A DNA stretch of 64,000 nucleotides from Roseibium porphyridii. Its GTDB lineage: Bacteria; Pseudomonadota; Alphaproteobacteria; Rhizobiales; Stappiaceae. The notes below the pieces were generated by a model that saw nothing but the letters and a program-made list of their open reading frames with translations, did not search any database and was not told the DNA's origin. The number at the start of each line of letters is the position of its first letter. Position 1 is the first letter of the stretch. This document shows positions 46,222 through 55,240 of the stretch, in pieces. Location: contig NZ_CP120863.1 of the NCBI RefSeq assembly GCF_026191725.2, forward strand, positions 4,444,001 through 4,508,000, written 5' to 3'. The position numbers and the translations under genes are program-made.

Positions 46222-47450
46222 AGCTTGGTGTCATTGCCGACGATTTTACCGGCGCATCCGACATCGCGCTGATGCTGTCTGAAGGTGGCATGCCGACCGC
46301 ACAATTCGTCGGTGTCCCGGAGCACAGCATTGACGATCATATCGAGGCAGGCGTTGTCGGTCTCAAGTCACGCACCATTGCGGCCGCTGATGCCGTTGCA
46401 ATATCTCTGGAAGCCTGTGACTGGCTGTTGAGCCAGGGCTGCCAGCAAATCATTTTCAAGGTTTGCTCGACTTTCGATTCCACCGACGCAGGCAATATTG
46501 GCCCGGTAACCGAAGCATTGGCAGATCGGCTTGGTGAAGAAACTGTTCTGGTCTGCCCGGCATTTCCCGAAAACGGACGCTCAGTCTATCAGGGGCATCT
46601 CTTCGTCAAGGACGTTCTTTTGAGCGAAAGCGGTATGCAGCACCATCCGCTGACGCCCATGACCGATCCCGACATTCGGCGTGTGCTCGCACGGCAAACT
46701 TCGCGATCCGTGAAGCACATCTCTGTTTCCGACGTCTGGGCCGGTCCGGATGCCGTAATCCAAAACGCTTCAAAGGCCGGCAAGGCCATGGTCGTCGTCG
46801 ATGCTGTCCGCAACGAAGACCTGATGACATTCGGCCGCGCCGCGGCGTCACGGAAACTTCTGACCGGCGGATCGGGCATCGCCCTTGGCCTGCCACAGAA
46901 CTTCGGGTTTCAACCTGAAACGTCTTCCTGGGCAGGGGTCTCCGGCAAGGCCGTTGTCCTGTCCGGCTCCTGTTCCGCAGCCACTCGCGGCCAAGTGGCT
47001 GCCTACAAGGCCAGTGCGCCGTCGCGCGAACTGAATGCAGACGACATCATGTCTCAAAGGCTGTCGCTGCAGGAGGTCGTCGAGTGGGCGATCCGTCAGG
47101 ATACCGCTCCCCTTCTTTATTCTTCAGCGGATCCTGCAATCGTTGCCGCCGCACAGGACAAATACGGCCGTGAGAATAGTGCGGATGCAATCGAGAAAGT
47201 CTTTGCCAACCTTGCTGCCGCCTTGTCGCATGAAGGGGTCAAAAGGATCGTGGTCGCCGGAGGAGAGACCTCAGGAGCTGTTGTCTCGGGCCTCCAGGCA
47301 GACACGCTTGAGATCGGTCCCAAGATCGCAGCGGGCGTTCCCGCATTGAAGGTTGCCGGACGCCCCCTCGCCCTTGCCCTGAAGTCAGGCAATTTCGGCG
47401 GACCTGAATTCTTTTCCGAAGCGCTTTCTGTTCTGGAGGGCCGGGTATGA
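46218..47450 (+). CDS. otnK: four-carbon acid sugar kinase, OtnK-type (DUF1537)
   Basis: 410 residues. The N-terminal substrate domain begins KLGVIADDFTGASDIA, and the C-terminal nucleotide-binding domain has VAGGETSGAVVSGL and GNFGGPEFF. This matches 3-oxo-tetronate 4-kinases, which phosphorylate 3-oxo-tetronate from L-threonate or D-erythronate at O4. The neighbouring OtnC-type aldolase gene supports OtnK over D-threonate kinase DtnK, which pairs with PdxA2. The gene is coupled at both ends by ATGA overlaps. Confidence 0.88.
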   Translation: MKLGVIADDFTGASDIALMLSEGGMPTAQFVGVPEHSIDDHIEAGVVGLKSRTIAAADAVAISLEACDWLLSQGCQQIIFKVCSTFDSTDAGNIGPVTEALADRLGEETVLVCPAFPENGRSVYQGHLFVKDVLLSESGMQHHPLTPMTDPDIRRVLARQTSRSVKHISVSDVWAGPDAVIQNASKAGKAMVVVDAVRNEDLMTFGRAAASRKLLTGGSGIALGLPQNFGFQPETSSWAGVSGKAVVLSGSCSAATRGQVAAYKASAPSRELNADDIMSQRLSLQEVVEWAIRQDTAPLLYSSADPAIVAAAQDKYGRENSADAIEKVFANLAAALSHEGVKRIVVAGGETSGAVVSGLQADTLEIGPKIAAGVPALKVAGRPLALALKSGNFGGPEFFSEALSVLEGRV

Positions 47451-48094
47451 GCGAAATCGCCTCGGCACGTGAGCAGGTCTGTCTTGTGGCGAAATCCATG
47501 TTTGACCGTGGTTTGACACACGGATCGACGGGCAATATCTCGCTGCGGCTGTCCGACGGCACCCTGCTGGTCACACCAACAGGGTCTTCCATGGGGTTTC
47601 TGGATCCGGCACGGATCAGTCATGTGTCCGAAAAGGGCGACCTTTTGTCAGGCGACAAGCCGACAAAGGAAATCCCGCTTCATACCGCCTTTTATGAGAC
47701 CCGCAGCAACACCGGTGCGGTTGTTCATCTTCATTCCTGTCATTCGGTCGCGCTCACACTTTTGCCAGACATCGATCCGGAAAACGTCCTGCCGACGTTG
47801 ACACCTTACGGGATCATGCAGCTCGGCAAGGTGAAACTGTTGCCCTTCTTTGTACCAGGCGACCCGGCGATGGGCGAAGCGGTGCGGGGTCTGGCGGGAA
47901 AACGATCGGCAGTCCTGCTTGCCAATCACGGCCCCGTGGTGGCCGGCAAGGATCTGACCGCCGCAGTTTATGCAATGGAAGAGTTGGAAGCCACGGCCCG
48001 GCTGGCACTGCTTTTGCGCGGAACCGGAGCCATATCTCTCACACCGGATCAGATTGGCCAGGTGGTTGAGCGTTTTGACGTTGATTGGAATTGA
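47447..48094 (+). CDS. otnC: class II aldolase, 3-oxo-tetronate 4-phosphate decarboxylase type
   Basis: 215 residues. The AraD/FucA fold signatures are GLTHGSTGNISLRL, a phosphate-binding TPTGSSMG, the zinc ligands in VHLHSCHS and NHGPVV, and KEIPLHTAFYE with the catalytic Glu. It closely resembles OtnC (YgbL), which decarboxylates 3-oxo-tetronate 4-phosphate to dihydroxyacetone phosphate. It starts in the otnK stop (ATGA). Confidence 0.9.
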   Translation: MSEIASAREQVCLVAKSMFDRGLTHGSTGNISLRLSDGTLLVTPTGSSMGFLDPARISHVSEKGDLLSGDKPTKEIPLHTAFYETRSNTGAVVHLHSCHSVALTLLPDIDPENVLPTLTPYGIMQLGKVKLLPFFVPGDPAMGEAVRGLAGKRSAVLLANHGPVVAGKDLTAAVYAMEELEATARLALLLRGTGAISLTPDQIGQVVERFDVDWN

Positions 48095-48105
48095 GGAAGT
48101 TACCG

Positions 48106-49221
48106 ATGAAAATAGCACTGATTAAAGGTGACGGGATCGGCGTCGATGTTGCAGAAGCGGCCATGGCTGTCATGGAAGCTGCTCTGCAGAAAACAGGCCA
48201 GGCATTACCGGTCTATGACGAGATCCTGGCCGGAGCCGGCTATTTTCAGGAAACCGGAACCGACATTGAACCAGATGGTGAAATGCGTGCGGGCGAGGCC
48301 GACGCCATTTTTCTCGGCGCTATCGGCATGCCTTCGATCCGTCACGCCGATGGGACGGAAATCTCTCCGCACCTGCGGCTGCGCGATCGCTTTGAGCTGT
48401 TTGCCGGAGTGCGTCCGGTCAAGGCCTATCCGAATGCACCGCAACGGCTGGCAGATCCGCGCGCGGCGGGTATCGATCTGATTATCCTGCGGGAGTCCAC
48501 AGAAGGCCTTTTTTATTCGGCAGCCGCCCACAAGCGCACGCTTGTTGCCAACAACGACGAAGTTCAGGACGTCCTTCGCGTTACGCGCAAGACGACAACA
48601 AAACTGCATCATTTTGCTTTCAATCTGGCACGCAAACGCAGAGCCAAAGGCAAGAACGGCACCCTCACCTGCGTCGACAAGGCCAATGTCTTCACATCGC
48701 TCGCTTTCTTCCGCCAGATTTTCAATGAAGTGAAAGAGACCTATCCTGACGTTCCTGTCGGCTACAACTACGTTGATGCACAAGCGCTAGACCTGGTCCG
48801 CAAGCCCTGGGAATTCGATGTGCTGGTGATGGAGAACATGTTCGGTGACATCCTGTCCGACCTTGCAGGTGGCCTTGTTGGCGGCATGGGAATGGCAGCC
48901 TGCGGTGAGATCGGAGAGACGACCGGCCTGTTTCAGCCAGCCCACGGAAGCGCGCCCGACATTATGGGGCAGGACAAGGCCAATCCATTGGCAGCAATCC
49001 TGAGCGCAGCCCTGATGCTGGACTATCTGGCCGAGAAACTTGGAAATTCTCATCTCGCAGATGCTGCAGACCTGATCAATTCGTCCGTAGATGAGTCATT
49101 TGAACAAAACGCCTTGAGACCGATGGAATTTGGTGGAGACATGGGCACCAAAGCCGTGACCAACCAGGTGCTGACAGGAATTGCAGAACTTGCTCCGGCA
49201 AAGGATCGTGTCAGCGCATAA
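48106..49221 (+). CDS. isocitrate/isopropylmalate/tartrate dehydrogenase-family enzyme
   Basis: 371 residues from the ATG at 48106 behind GAGGAAG; a start at 48085 would overlap the previous gene. The beta-decarboxylating dehydrogenase family is shown by [10 protein letters not shown], the substrate-binding Arg region [18 protein letters not shown], the Lys/Asp site [27 protein letters not shown] and HGSAPDI. The sequence is of the tartrate dehydrogenase/D-malate type rather than true LeuB. In this operon it probably oxidises the hydroxy acid before the OtnK step, replacing the usual LtnD or DenD. An unrelated tartrate or malate role is possible. Confidence 0.83.
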   Translation: MKIALIKGDGIGVDVAEAAMAVMEAALQKTGQALPVYDEILAGAGYFQETGTDIEPDGEMRAGEADAIFLGAIGMPSIRHADGTEISPHLRLRDRFELFAGVRPVKAYPNAPQRLADPRAAGIDLIILRESTEGLFYSAAAHKRTLVANNDEVQDVLRVTRKTTTKLHHFAFNLARKRRAKGKNGTLTCVDKANVFTSLAFFRQIFNEVKETYPDVPVGYNYVDAQALDLVRKPWEFDVLVMENMFGDILSDLAGGLVGGMGMAACGEIGETTGLFQPAHGSAPDIMGQDKANPLAAILSAALMLDYLAEKLGNSHLADAADLINSSVDESFEQNALRPMEFGGDMGTKAVTNQVLTGIAELAPAKDRVSA

Positions 49222-49257
49222 AGGTCACGGTGTTCTGATACCGCGCAACGGACCTTT
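49220..49257. terminator. possible bidirectional terminator between convergent genes
   Basis: AAAGGTC and GACCTTT form perfect seven-base arms with a 24-base loop in the 41-base space between two convergent genes. U tracts are short on both sides, so it is weak. Confidence 0.35.
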
Positions 49258-49262
49258 CAGGC

Positions 49263-50297
49263 CTATCTGGCCCGTTTGCTGACACCCGCGCAGCTTTCCC
49301 GGACGATCAGGTCCCCATGCAAAAGATGCGACCTGGTTTCAAGCGACCTGTTTGCCAAGCGATCCAGGAGGATTGTCATGGCCTTTTCGCCGATATGATG
49401 ACGAGGCTGGCGAATGGTCGTCAGTCCCGGCGTGAAATTGTTGGCAAAGGGAATATCGTCAAACCCCAGAACCGAGAAGTCTTCCGGAACGTTGTAACCA
49501 CGCAGCTGCAGGGCGGAAATGACGCCGATTGCGGTGTTGTCGTTAAAGCAGAAGAACGCTGTAGGCAGGTCATCCTTGATGAAAAGGCGCTCGACGGCGG
49601 CACGGCCGCTTTCTGCCGTTCCGTCTCCTTCAACACGCCAGTCTCTCGGCGCGTCCGGTGTCTCTTTCAGTCCCTGGCGGTAGCCGGAATGCCTCAAATC
49701 ACTTCGAATGTCTGCAGGTCCTCCGGAGATGAATACGATCTTCCGATGGCCGAGCGAGATCAAATATTCCGTCGCCATTTTTGAGGCGGCAACGTCATCC
49801 ACGCCGACATAACTGATATCTGAGTGCGCCAATGGCCGTTCCGTTGCAACAACAGCCGGCAATGAGCTGAGTGGCGTCTGCGGTTCGCCGGCAACGGGAA
49901 TATGGCCAGTCAAAAGCACCAGTCCATCCGCCATGCCGGTCGACAAGAATCGCATGTAGGTCTGCTCTATGCCGGTGGTGCCTTCCGTGTTGCCGATCAG
50001 GACGCCATAGCCTCTGTCCGCCGCAGCCTTCTCCAGGCCGGTCAAAATGCCGGCAAAATTCGGATCTGCAATCGAAGAGGCCAGGACCAGAACCATCTGC
50101 GAACGTTGCATACGCAGGTTCTGCGCCATGGCATTGGCGGTGTAGCCCGTGCGCGCAATCGCGGCGGTTACCTTTTTCCGCGTACTTTCGGCAACCTTCT
50201 CGGGCGAGCGCAGAGCCCTGCTGACGGTGGCAATCGACACGCCCGCAAGTTTTGCAACATCTTCAATTGTGGCCGGCCGCTCCAGCGGTTCGCTCAT
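49263..50297 (-). CDS. LacI-family transcriptional regulator
   Basis: 344 residues. The N-terminal LacI HTH (IEDVAKLAGVSIATVSRAL) and hinge helix (AMAQNLRMQRS) precede a periplasmic-binding-protein-like sugar domain (residues 62-340, ending near TRSHLLHGDLIVRESC). It is divergent from a sugar ABC operon and almost certainly controls it by binding the three operator-like repeats in the 203-base intergenic region. The inducer is likely the transported sugar. Confidence 0.93.
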   Translation of the reverse strand: MSEPLERPATIEDVAKLAGVSIATVSRALRSPEKVAESTRKKVTAAIARTGYTANAMAQNLRMQRSQMVLVLASSIADPNFAGILTGLEKAAADRGYGVLIGNTEGTTGIEQTYMRFLSTGMADGLVLLTGHIPVAGEPQTPLSSLPAVVATERPLAHSDISYVGVDDVAASKMATEYLISLGHRKIVFISGGPADIRSDLRHSGYRQGLKETPDAPRDWRVEGDGTAESGRAAVERLFIKDDLPTAFFCFNDNTAIGVISALQLRGYNVPEDFSVLGFDDIPFANNFTPGLTTIRQPRHHIGEKAMTILLDRLANRSLETRSHLLHGDLIVRESCAGVSKRAR

Positions 50298-50386
50298 TTA
50301 TTGATCCAGACATGTTGCAGCGCGAGCACCCAATAAGTTCATGAATCTACACGCCCTCTACGCTGTATAAAGCGCATTGGCTCTGA

Positions 50387-50443
50387 TGAAAAGGTTTACA
50401 ACATGCAATGTAAAGGTTTACATCAATCGTGAAAACGTTTACA
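50387..50443. promoter_or_regulatory. three helically phased LacI-type operators
   Basis: TGAAAAGGTTTACA (50387-50400), TGTAAAGGTTTACA (50409-50422) and TGAAAACGTTTACA (50430-50443) share the TTTACA half and begin 22 and 21 bases apart, about two helical turns. The middle one has perfect arms, and the third holds the AACGTT core typical of LacI family sites. They lie between the divergent LacI gene and the ABC operon. Confidence 0.75.
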
Positions 50444-50473
50444 TACCAAACATGGCGCCAGTGTGGAGGAAAC

Positions 50474-50500
50474 ATGTCGGCGCTTGGGAGGAAGACATAA
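50474..50500 (+). CDS. eight-codon leader ORF abutting the ABC ATPase gene
   Basis: ATG at 50474, behind a perfect GGAGGAAAC ribosome-binding site, opens MSALGRKT and stops at a TAA that touches the ATPase ATG (TAAATG). The ATPase ribosome-binding site (GGGAGGAAG) lies inside this ORF. Translation of the leader may therefore couple to, or compete with, that of the transporter gene. Confidence 0.45.
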   Translation: MSALGRKT

Positions 50501-52024
50501 ATGCAGATGGAAACGACCGCACAAGCGGCGATCATCGAAGCTGTCAACATCAGCAAATCCTTCGGTCCGGTGCCGGTCCTGTTCAGCGTGAGCATGGATG
50601 TGCGCCCGGGAGAAGTGCATGCGCTGATCGGCGAAAACGGCGCCGGCAAATCGACACTCATGAAGATCTTGTCCGGTTTCCACGACCCTACCTCCGGTCA
50701 GATCCGGCTCGATGGAAAAAAGACAGACCTGCCTCCAAATGGCGCAGCCGAATCGCTCGGCATTGTGCTCATTCACCAGGAACTGAATCTTGCCGAGCAG
50801 ATGACGGTCGAAGAGAACGTCTTTCTCGGGCGAGAGGTCAAATCCAGGGGCTTGCTCGACAAGGCAGCAATGCGCGCAACCGTACAGGGCTATCTCGATG
50901 AAATCGGCTTGGATATTTCTCCGGTCGACCGTATTTCCGACCTGACGATCGCGCAGAAGCAAATGGTTGAAATCGTCAAGGCTGTCAGCCGCAACGCCCG
51001 CATTCTGATTATGGATGAGCCGACCGCGGTGCTGACCGAAGAAGAAACGGAAGTCTTCTTCCGGCAAGTTACGAAGCTTAAGGAAAGCGGCGTTGGCATC
51101 GTGTTCGTTTCCCACAAGCTAAATGAAGTCAAGGCAATCTCGGATCGGATCACCATCTTGCGGGACGGTCAATGGATCGACACGCGACATGCGCAGGATC
51201 TGACGCCGGATCTGATGGCTCAGATGATGGTGGGGCGTGAACTGTCAGACCTCTATCCCCCGATGCTGGAGGCGGATGTCGACGCAGAACTGGTTCTGGA
51301 AGTCGACAACCTTGTTGCAACGGGCGTGAGCGGGGTCAGCTTCGGGCTTCGCAAAGGTGAAATCCTGGGTTTTTCAGGCCTGATCGGGTCAGGTCGAACC
51401 GCTGTTTTTGAAGCGGTTTGCGGACTTGCCCCGATCGAAAGTGGAACAATCAGGCTGTTCGGACGGGATGTCGGCACGATGACAGTGGCCGGTGCACGAG
51501 ATGCCGGACTTGCCTATCTGACCAAGGACAGGAAGGAAAAGGGGCTGCTGCTCGACAAGAAGATGCAGCCGAATCTGACCCTTTTCGCGCTCCCGAAATT
51601 CGTGAAGAATTTTGCCATCGACCGCAAACGTGAAGAAGAAGCGCTTGAACGCGCGATCCGCCGTTTCGACGTTAGGGCCAAGGACAACGATATCACCGTC
51701 GGCAAACTGTCCGGCGGTAACCAGCAGAAACTGCTGCTCGCCAAGATCATGGAGTGCGATCCAAAGATCGTCGTCATCGACGAGCCAACGCGCGGCATCG
51801 ATGTCGGGACCAAGCAGCAGATCTATCATTTCATCGCAGCACTCGCCGCCGAAGGCGTTTCGGTCGTCGTCATTTCCTCCGAAATGCCCGAGATTATCGG
51901 CATCTGCCACCGGGTGGTGGTGATGCGCGAAGGCGGCATTACGGGCGTTCTGACCGGTGATCACATCAACGAAAACGAAATCATGCGTTACGCCGCCGGG
52001 CTGAAACGGGAGGAACTTCATTGA
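50501..52024 (+). CDS. ribose-type sugar ABC transporter ATP-binding protein
   Basis: 507 residues with two fused ATPase domains, as in RbsA/MglA. The first has Walker A GENGAGKST, signature LTIAQKQMVEI and Walker B ILIMDEPTAVLT. The second has a degenerate P-loop (SGLIGSGRT), the LSGGNQQKLLLAK signature and VVIDEPTRGIDVG. It energises uptake of a monosaccharide. The stop overlaps the permease TTG start (TTGA). Confidence 0.95.
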   Translation: MQMETTAQAAIIEAVNISKSFGPVPVLFSVSMDVRPGEVHALIGENGAGKSTLMKILSGFHDPTSGQIRLDGKKTDLPPNGAAESLGIVLIHQELNLAEQMTVEENVFLGREVKSRGLLDKAAMRATVQGYLDEIGLDISPVDRISDLTIAQKQMVEIVKAVSRNARILIMDEPTAVLTEEETEVFFRQVTKLKESGVGIVFVSHKLNEVKAISDRITILRDGQWIDTRHAQDLTPDLMAQMMVGRELSDLYPPMLEADVDAELVLEVDNLVATGVSGVSFGLRKGEILGFSGLIGSGRTAVFEAVCGLAPIESGTIRLFGRDVGTMTVAGARDAGLAYLTKDRKEKGLLLDKKMQPNLTLFALPKFVKNFAIDRKREEEALERAIRRFDVRAKDNDITVGKLSGGNQQKLLLAKIMECDPKIVVIDEPTRGIDVGTKQQIYHFIAALAAEGVSVVVISSEMPEIIGICHRVVVMREGGITGVLTGDHINENEIMRYAAGLKREELH

Positions 52025-53034
52025 CCATGGTCACCTCATCGACCGAGACGACTGCCAAGCGGTCTTCCATCGATTTCAAGACGATCGGACCGGCTTTGGC
52101 CCTTCTGATCCTGTGTATCATCGGCTTTCTGCTGAACCCGTCTTTCGTGAGCGAAGGCAACCTGACCAACCTTCTGACCCGTTCTGCCTTCATCGGCATC
52201 ATCGCGGTCGGTGCAACCTTCGTCATCACGGCCGGTGGTATCGACCTCTCGGTCGGCTCGATGGCCGCGGCGATTTCCGGCGTCATGATCATCATCATGA
52301 ACAACGCGGTCGATACGATGGGTACCGGTGTCGCAACGGTTCTGCTGGGCTGCGGCTGCGCTGTCGTGCTCGGAATAGGTGCCGGTTGGATCAACGGCGC
52401 CCTGACAACCAAAGGCAAGATCGAAGCGTTCATTGTCACCCTTGGCACGATGGGCATCTATCGCTCGCTCGTGACCTACTTCGCCGATGGCGGGACCTTG
52501 TCGCTCAACTTTGATATCCGCGGCACCTATCGGCCCGTCTACTATGACAGTTTTCTTGGTCTGCCCTACCCGGTCTGGGTGTTCATCGGAGTGGCGATCT
52601 GCGGCTGGCTGCTGTTGAACCGGACCGCATTCGGGCGCTACTGCACGGCGATCGGATCAAACGAAGCCGTTGCCCGCTATTCCGCGATCAATGTCGACCG
52701 TGTGAAGACGCTTACCTATGTCATTCAGGGACTGTGCGTTTCCTTCGCAACGATCATCTATGTTCCGCGGCTTGGATCTGCTTCTGCCTCAACCGGCGTT
52801 CTTTGGGAACTGGAAGCAATTGCGGCTGTGATCATCGGGGGCACGGTTCTGAAGGGCGGATACGGCCGCATTGGTGGCACGATCCTCGGCGCTTTGATCC
52901 TGACGACCATCGGCAACATTTTGAACTTCACCGATCTGATCTCGAACTACCTGAATGGAACCATGCAGGGCTTGATCATCATCGTTGCGGTTCTACTGCA
53001 GCGCAGCGACTGGAAACTTGGCAAGAGCAAGTAG
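52021..53034 (+). CDS. ribose-type sugar ABC transporter permease
   Basis: 337 residues from a TTG start overlapping the ATPase stop, with GGAGG seven bases upstream; an ATG at 52027 is the alternative. About ten membrane helices; the family motif TAGGIDLSVGSMAA and the C-terminal GGTVLKGGYGRIGGTILGAL are conserved for RbsC-like permeases. It forms a homodimeric channel with the ATPase. Confidence 0.95.
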   Translation: MTMVTSSTETTAKRSSIDFKTIGPALALLILCIIGFLLNPSFVSEGNLTNLLTRSAFIGIIAVGATFVITAGGIDLSVGSMAAAISGVMIIIMNNAVDTMGTGVATVLLGCGCAVVLGIGAGWINGALTTKGKIEAFIVTLGTMGIYRSLVTYFADGGTLSLNFDIRGTYRPVYYDSFLGLPYPVWVFIGVAICGWLLLNRTAFGRYCTAIGSNEAVARYSAINVDRVKTLTYVIQGLCVSFATIIYVPRLGSASASTGVLWELEAIAAVIIGGTVLKGGYGRIGGTILGALILTTIGNILNFTDLISNYLNGTMQGLIIIVAVLLQRSDWKLGKSK

Positions 53035-53063
53035 GTAGATGCGCTGAACTCAACGGAATAGGG

Positions 53064-53103
53064 TCCCGTCCCCAATTTAAAGACCGGTTCGCACCGGACG
53101 GGA
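53064..53103 (+). promoter_or_regulatory. nested or competing hairpins in the binding-protein leader
   Basis: TCCCGTCC (53064-53071) pairs with GGACGGGA (53096-53103). Inside, CCGGT-TCGC-ACCGG (53084-53097) forms a second hairpin that shares two bases with the outer right arm. It sits between the permease stop and the binding-protein gene, 38 bases before its ATG, and may govern mRNA processing or relative expression. Confidence 0.5.
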
Positions 53104-53141
53104 GAGGTGCGTCCAAGTGAAAGGCATTGGAGGAGGAAACC

Positions 53142-54098
53142 ATGCTTATGAAGAAAGCCTTGGGAGCAATGGCACTGACAGGGATGCTTGCCTTTGCAGG
53201 CTCCGCAGTCGCCGACGAGAAAATCAAGATCGGCGTCAGCTATCCGACACCGACCCATGCCTGGGCTGCGGGCATGAACTGGCACGCGGAACAGGCTGAA
53301 AAGAGGCTCGAAGAGCTCTATCCGGATGTCGACCTTATCCTGGTCAACTCTCCCGACCCGGAAGCACAAGCCAGCGCCCTGGAAGACCTTGTGTCCGTGC
53401 ATCAGATCGATGCACTGGTGGTTCTGCCCTTTGAATCCGAGCCGCTTACCGACCCGGTCCTCAACGTCAAGAAATCCGGTGCCTGGATCACTGTCGTCGA
53501 CCGTGGCCTCAGCCAGCCCGGCATTGAGGATCTTTACGTCGCCGGCAATAACCCGGAACTCGGCCGGGTTTCGGCTCAATACATGAAGACCCGTTTGAAA
53601 GACGGCGACAACATTGTTGTCCTGCGCGGTATACCGACCGTGATCGACAATGAGCGTTTTGATGCGTTCATGGCCGAAATCGAGGGTTCCGGCATCAACG
53701 TTCTGGACCACAAACATGCGAACTGGAACCGCGACGACGGCTTTGAAGTGATGCAGGACTTCCTGTCCCGCTTCCCGGATATCGATGCGGTTTGGGCTCA
53801 GGACGACGATATCGCAATCGGTGTTGTGGCCGCGCTCAAACAGGCCGGACGCGATGGTGATGGCATGTTTGTTGTCGGCGGTGCCGGCATGAAGGAAATC
53901 ATCAAGGGCATCATGGATGGTGAAACACTGATCCCGGTCGACGTGCTTTATCCGCCTGCGATGATCGCAACGGCCATGGATGCAACTGTTCAGGCATTCA
54001 AATCCAACGGTCCTGTAGCCGGTCGCTACATTCTCGGTGCGACCCTGATCACCAAAGACAACGCAGAAAGCTACTATTTCCCGGACTCACCGTTCTAA
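53142..54098 (+). CDS. periplasmic sugar-binding protein (RbsB-like)
   Basis: 318 residues from the ATG at 53142, behind GGAGGAGGAAA. It has a signal peptide (ALTGMLAFAGSAVA). The type-I periplasmic binding fold shows the IKIGVSYPTPTHAW start, DALVVLPFES, DRGLSQPG and the aromatic/Asp hinge segment VWAQDDDIAIGV. It captures the sugar for the RbsAC-like permease. It is encoded last among the transport genes, unlike the usual binding-protein-first order. Confidence 0.94.
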   Translation: MLMKKALGAMALTGMLAFAGSAVADEKIKIGVSYPTPTHAWAAGMNWHAEQAEKRLEELYPDVDLILVNSPDPEAQASALEDLVSVHQIDALVVLPFESEPLTDPVLNVKKSGAWITVVDRGLSQPGIEDLYVAGNNPELGRVSAQYMKTRLKDGDNIVVLRGIPTVIDNERFDAFMAEIEGSGINVLDHKHANWNRDDGFEVMQDFLSRFPDIDAVWAQDDDIAIGVVAALKQAGRDGDGMFVVGGAGMKEIIKGIMDGETLIPVDVLYPPAMIATAMDATVQAFKSNGPVAGRYILGATLITKDNAESYYFPDSPF

Positions 54099-54114
54099 GG
54101 AACAAGTAGCCACT

Positions 54115-54152
54115 TGGGTCGGGATCTTGCGATGGGGTCCCGGCCCATTTTT
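54115..54152 (+). terminator. terminator/attenuator after the binding-protein gene
   Basis: TGGGTCGGGA and TCCCGGCCCA (one G-T wobble) form a ten-base stem with a 13-base loop, followed by TTTTT. It lies before the isomerase gene, so it should terminate most transcripts and leave lower expression downstream. Confidence 0.8.
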
Positions 54153-54175
54153 GTCCCTACTCTGGAGAAGCGAAA

Positions 54176-55231
54176 ATGAAAACCATCAAGGGTCCAGCAC
54201 TGTTTCTAGCCCAGTTTGCCGGGGACGAAGCACCATTCAATTCCTGGGATTCAATCACGAAATGGGCTGCGGATTGCGGCTATCTCGGTGTACAGGTCCC
54301 GAGTTGGGACGGACGCCTTATCGATCTGGAAAGGGCAGCTAGTTCAAAGACCTATTGCGAAGAATTTGCTGGAACAGCGAAGGACAACGGAGTTGAGATC
54401 ACGGAACTCTCGACCCATCTTCAAGGCCAACTGGTTGCCGTACATCCTGCCTATGACGATGCCTTTGACGGTTTCGCCGCTGCCCATGTGCGCGGCAATC
54501 CAGCCGCCAGGCAGGCCTGGGCTGTCGATCAGGTAAAAATGGCCCTCACCGCCAGCCACAATCTCGGCATTTCGGCACACGCAACCTTCTCCGGCGCGCT
54601 GGCATGGCCCTATCTCTACCCCTGGCCACAGCGCCCTGCCGGTCTGGTTGAAACAGCTTTCGACGAGCTTGCAAAACGGTGGCGTCCCATTCTCGACTAT
54701 GCCGAAGATATGGGTGTCGACGTTTGCTATGAAATTCACCCGGGTGAAGACCTGCATGACGGTATCACGTTCGAAATGTTCCTTGAACGGGTGAGCAATC
54801 ATAACCGATGCAAAATGCTCTACGACCCGTCGCATTACGTGCTGCAATGCCTCGACTACCTGGACAACATCGACATCTACAAGGACAGGATCGGCATGTT
54901 CCATGTAAAGGACGCCGAGTTCAACCCAACCGGACGGCAAGGTGTTTATAGCGGTTATCAGCCATGGGTCGATCGTGCGGGTCGGTTCCGCTCTCTCGGT
55001 GACGGTCAAGTCGATTTCGGTGCAGTCTTTTCCAAGATGGCCGCAAATGACTTTGACGGCTGGGCCGTTGTCGAATGGGAATGCTGCCTGAAACACCCCG
55101 AAGACGGTGCACGGGAAGGCGCGCAATTCGTCAAGGACCACATTATCCGCGTCACCGAAAAGGCTTTCGACGATTTCGCCGACGGAGGCACCGATGACGC
55201 GGCCAACCGAAAAATGCTTGGAATAGGTTAG
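54176..55231 (+). CDS. sugar phosphate isomerase/epimerase (TIM barrel)
   Basis: 351 residues. The xylose-isomerase-like TIM barrel shows metal-ligand candidates in CYEIHPGEDLHDG (Glu, His), LYDPSHYVLQ (Asp, His), FHVKDAEF (His, Asp) and the terminal AVVEWECC (Glu). Together with the Gfo/Idh gene downstream it resembles pairs that act on 3-keto-sugars or inositol-like compounds, for example levoglucosan or glucoside 3-dehydrogenase pathways. It acts in the cytoplasm on the sugar taken up by the preceding ABC system; the exact reaction is unknown. Confidence 0.86.
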   Translation: MKTIKGPALFLAQFAGDEAPFNSWDSITKWAADCGYLGVQVPSWDGRLIDLERAASSKTYCEEFAGTAKDNGVEITELSTHLQGQLVAVHPAYDDAFDGFAAAHVRGNPAARQAWAVDQVKMALTASHNLGISAHATFSGALAWPYLYPWPQRPAGLVETAFDELAKRWRPILDYAEDMGVDVCYEIHPGEDLHDGITFEMFLERVSNHNRCKMLYDPSHYVLQCLDYLDNIDIYKDRIGMFHVKDAEFNPTGRQGVYSGYQPWVDRAGRFRSLGDGQVDFGAVFSKMAANDFDGWAVVEWECCLKHPEDGAREGAQFVKDHIIRVTEKAFDDFADGGTDDAANRKMLGIG

Positions 55232-55240
55232 TCAGAACAC

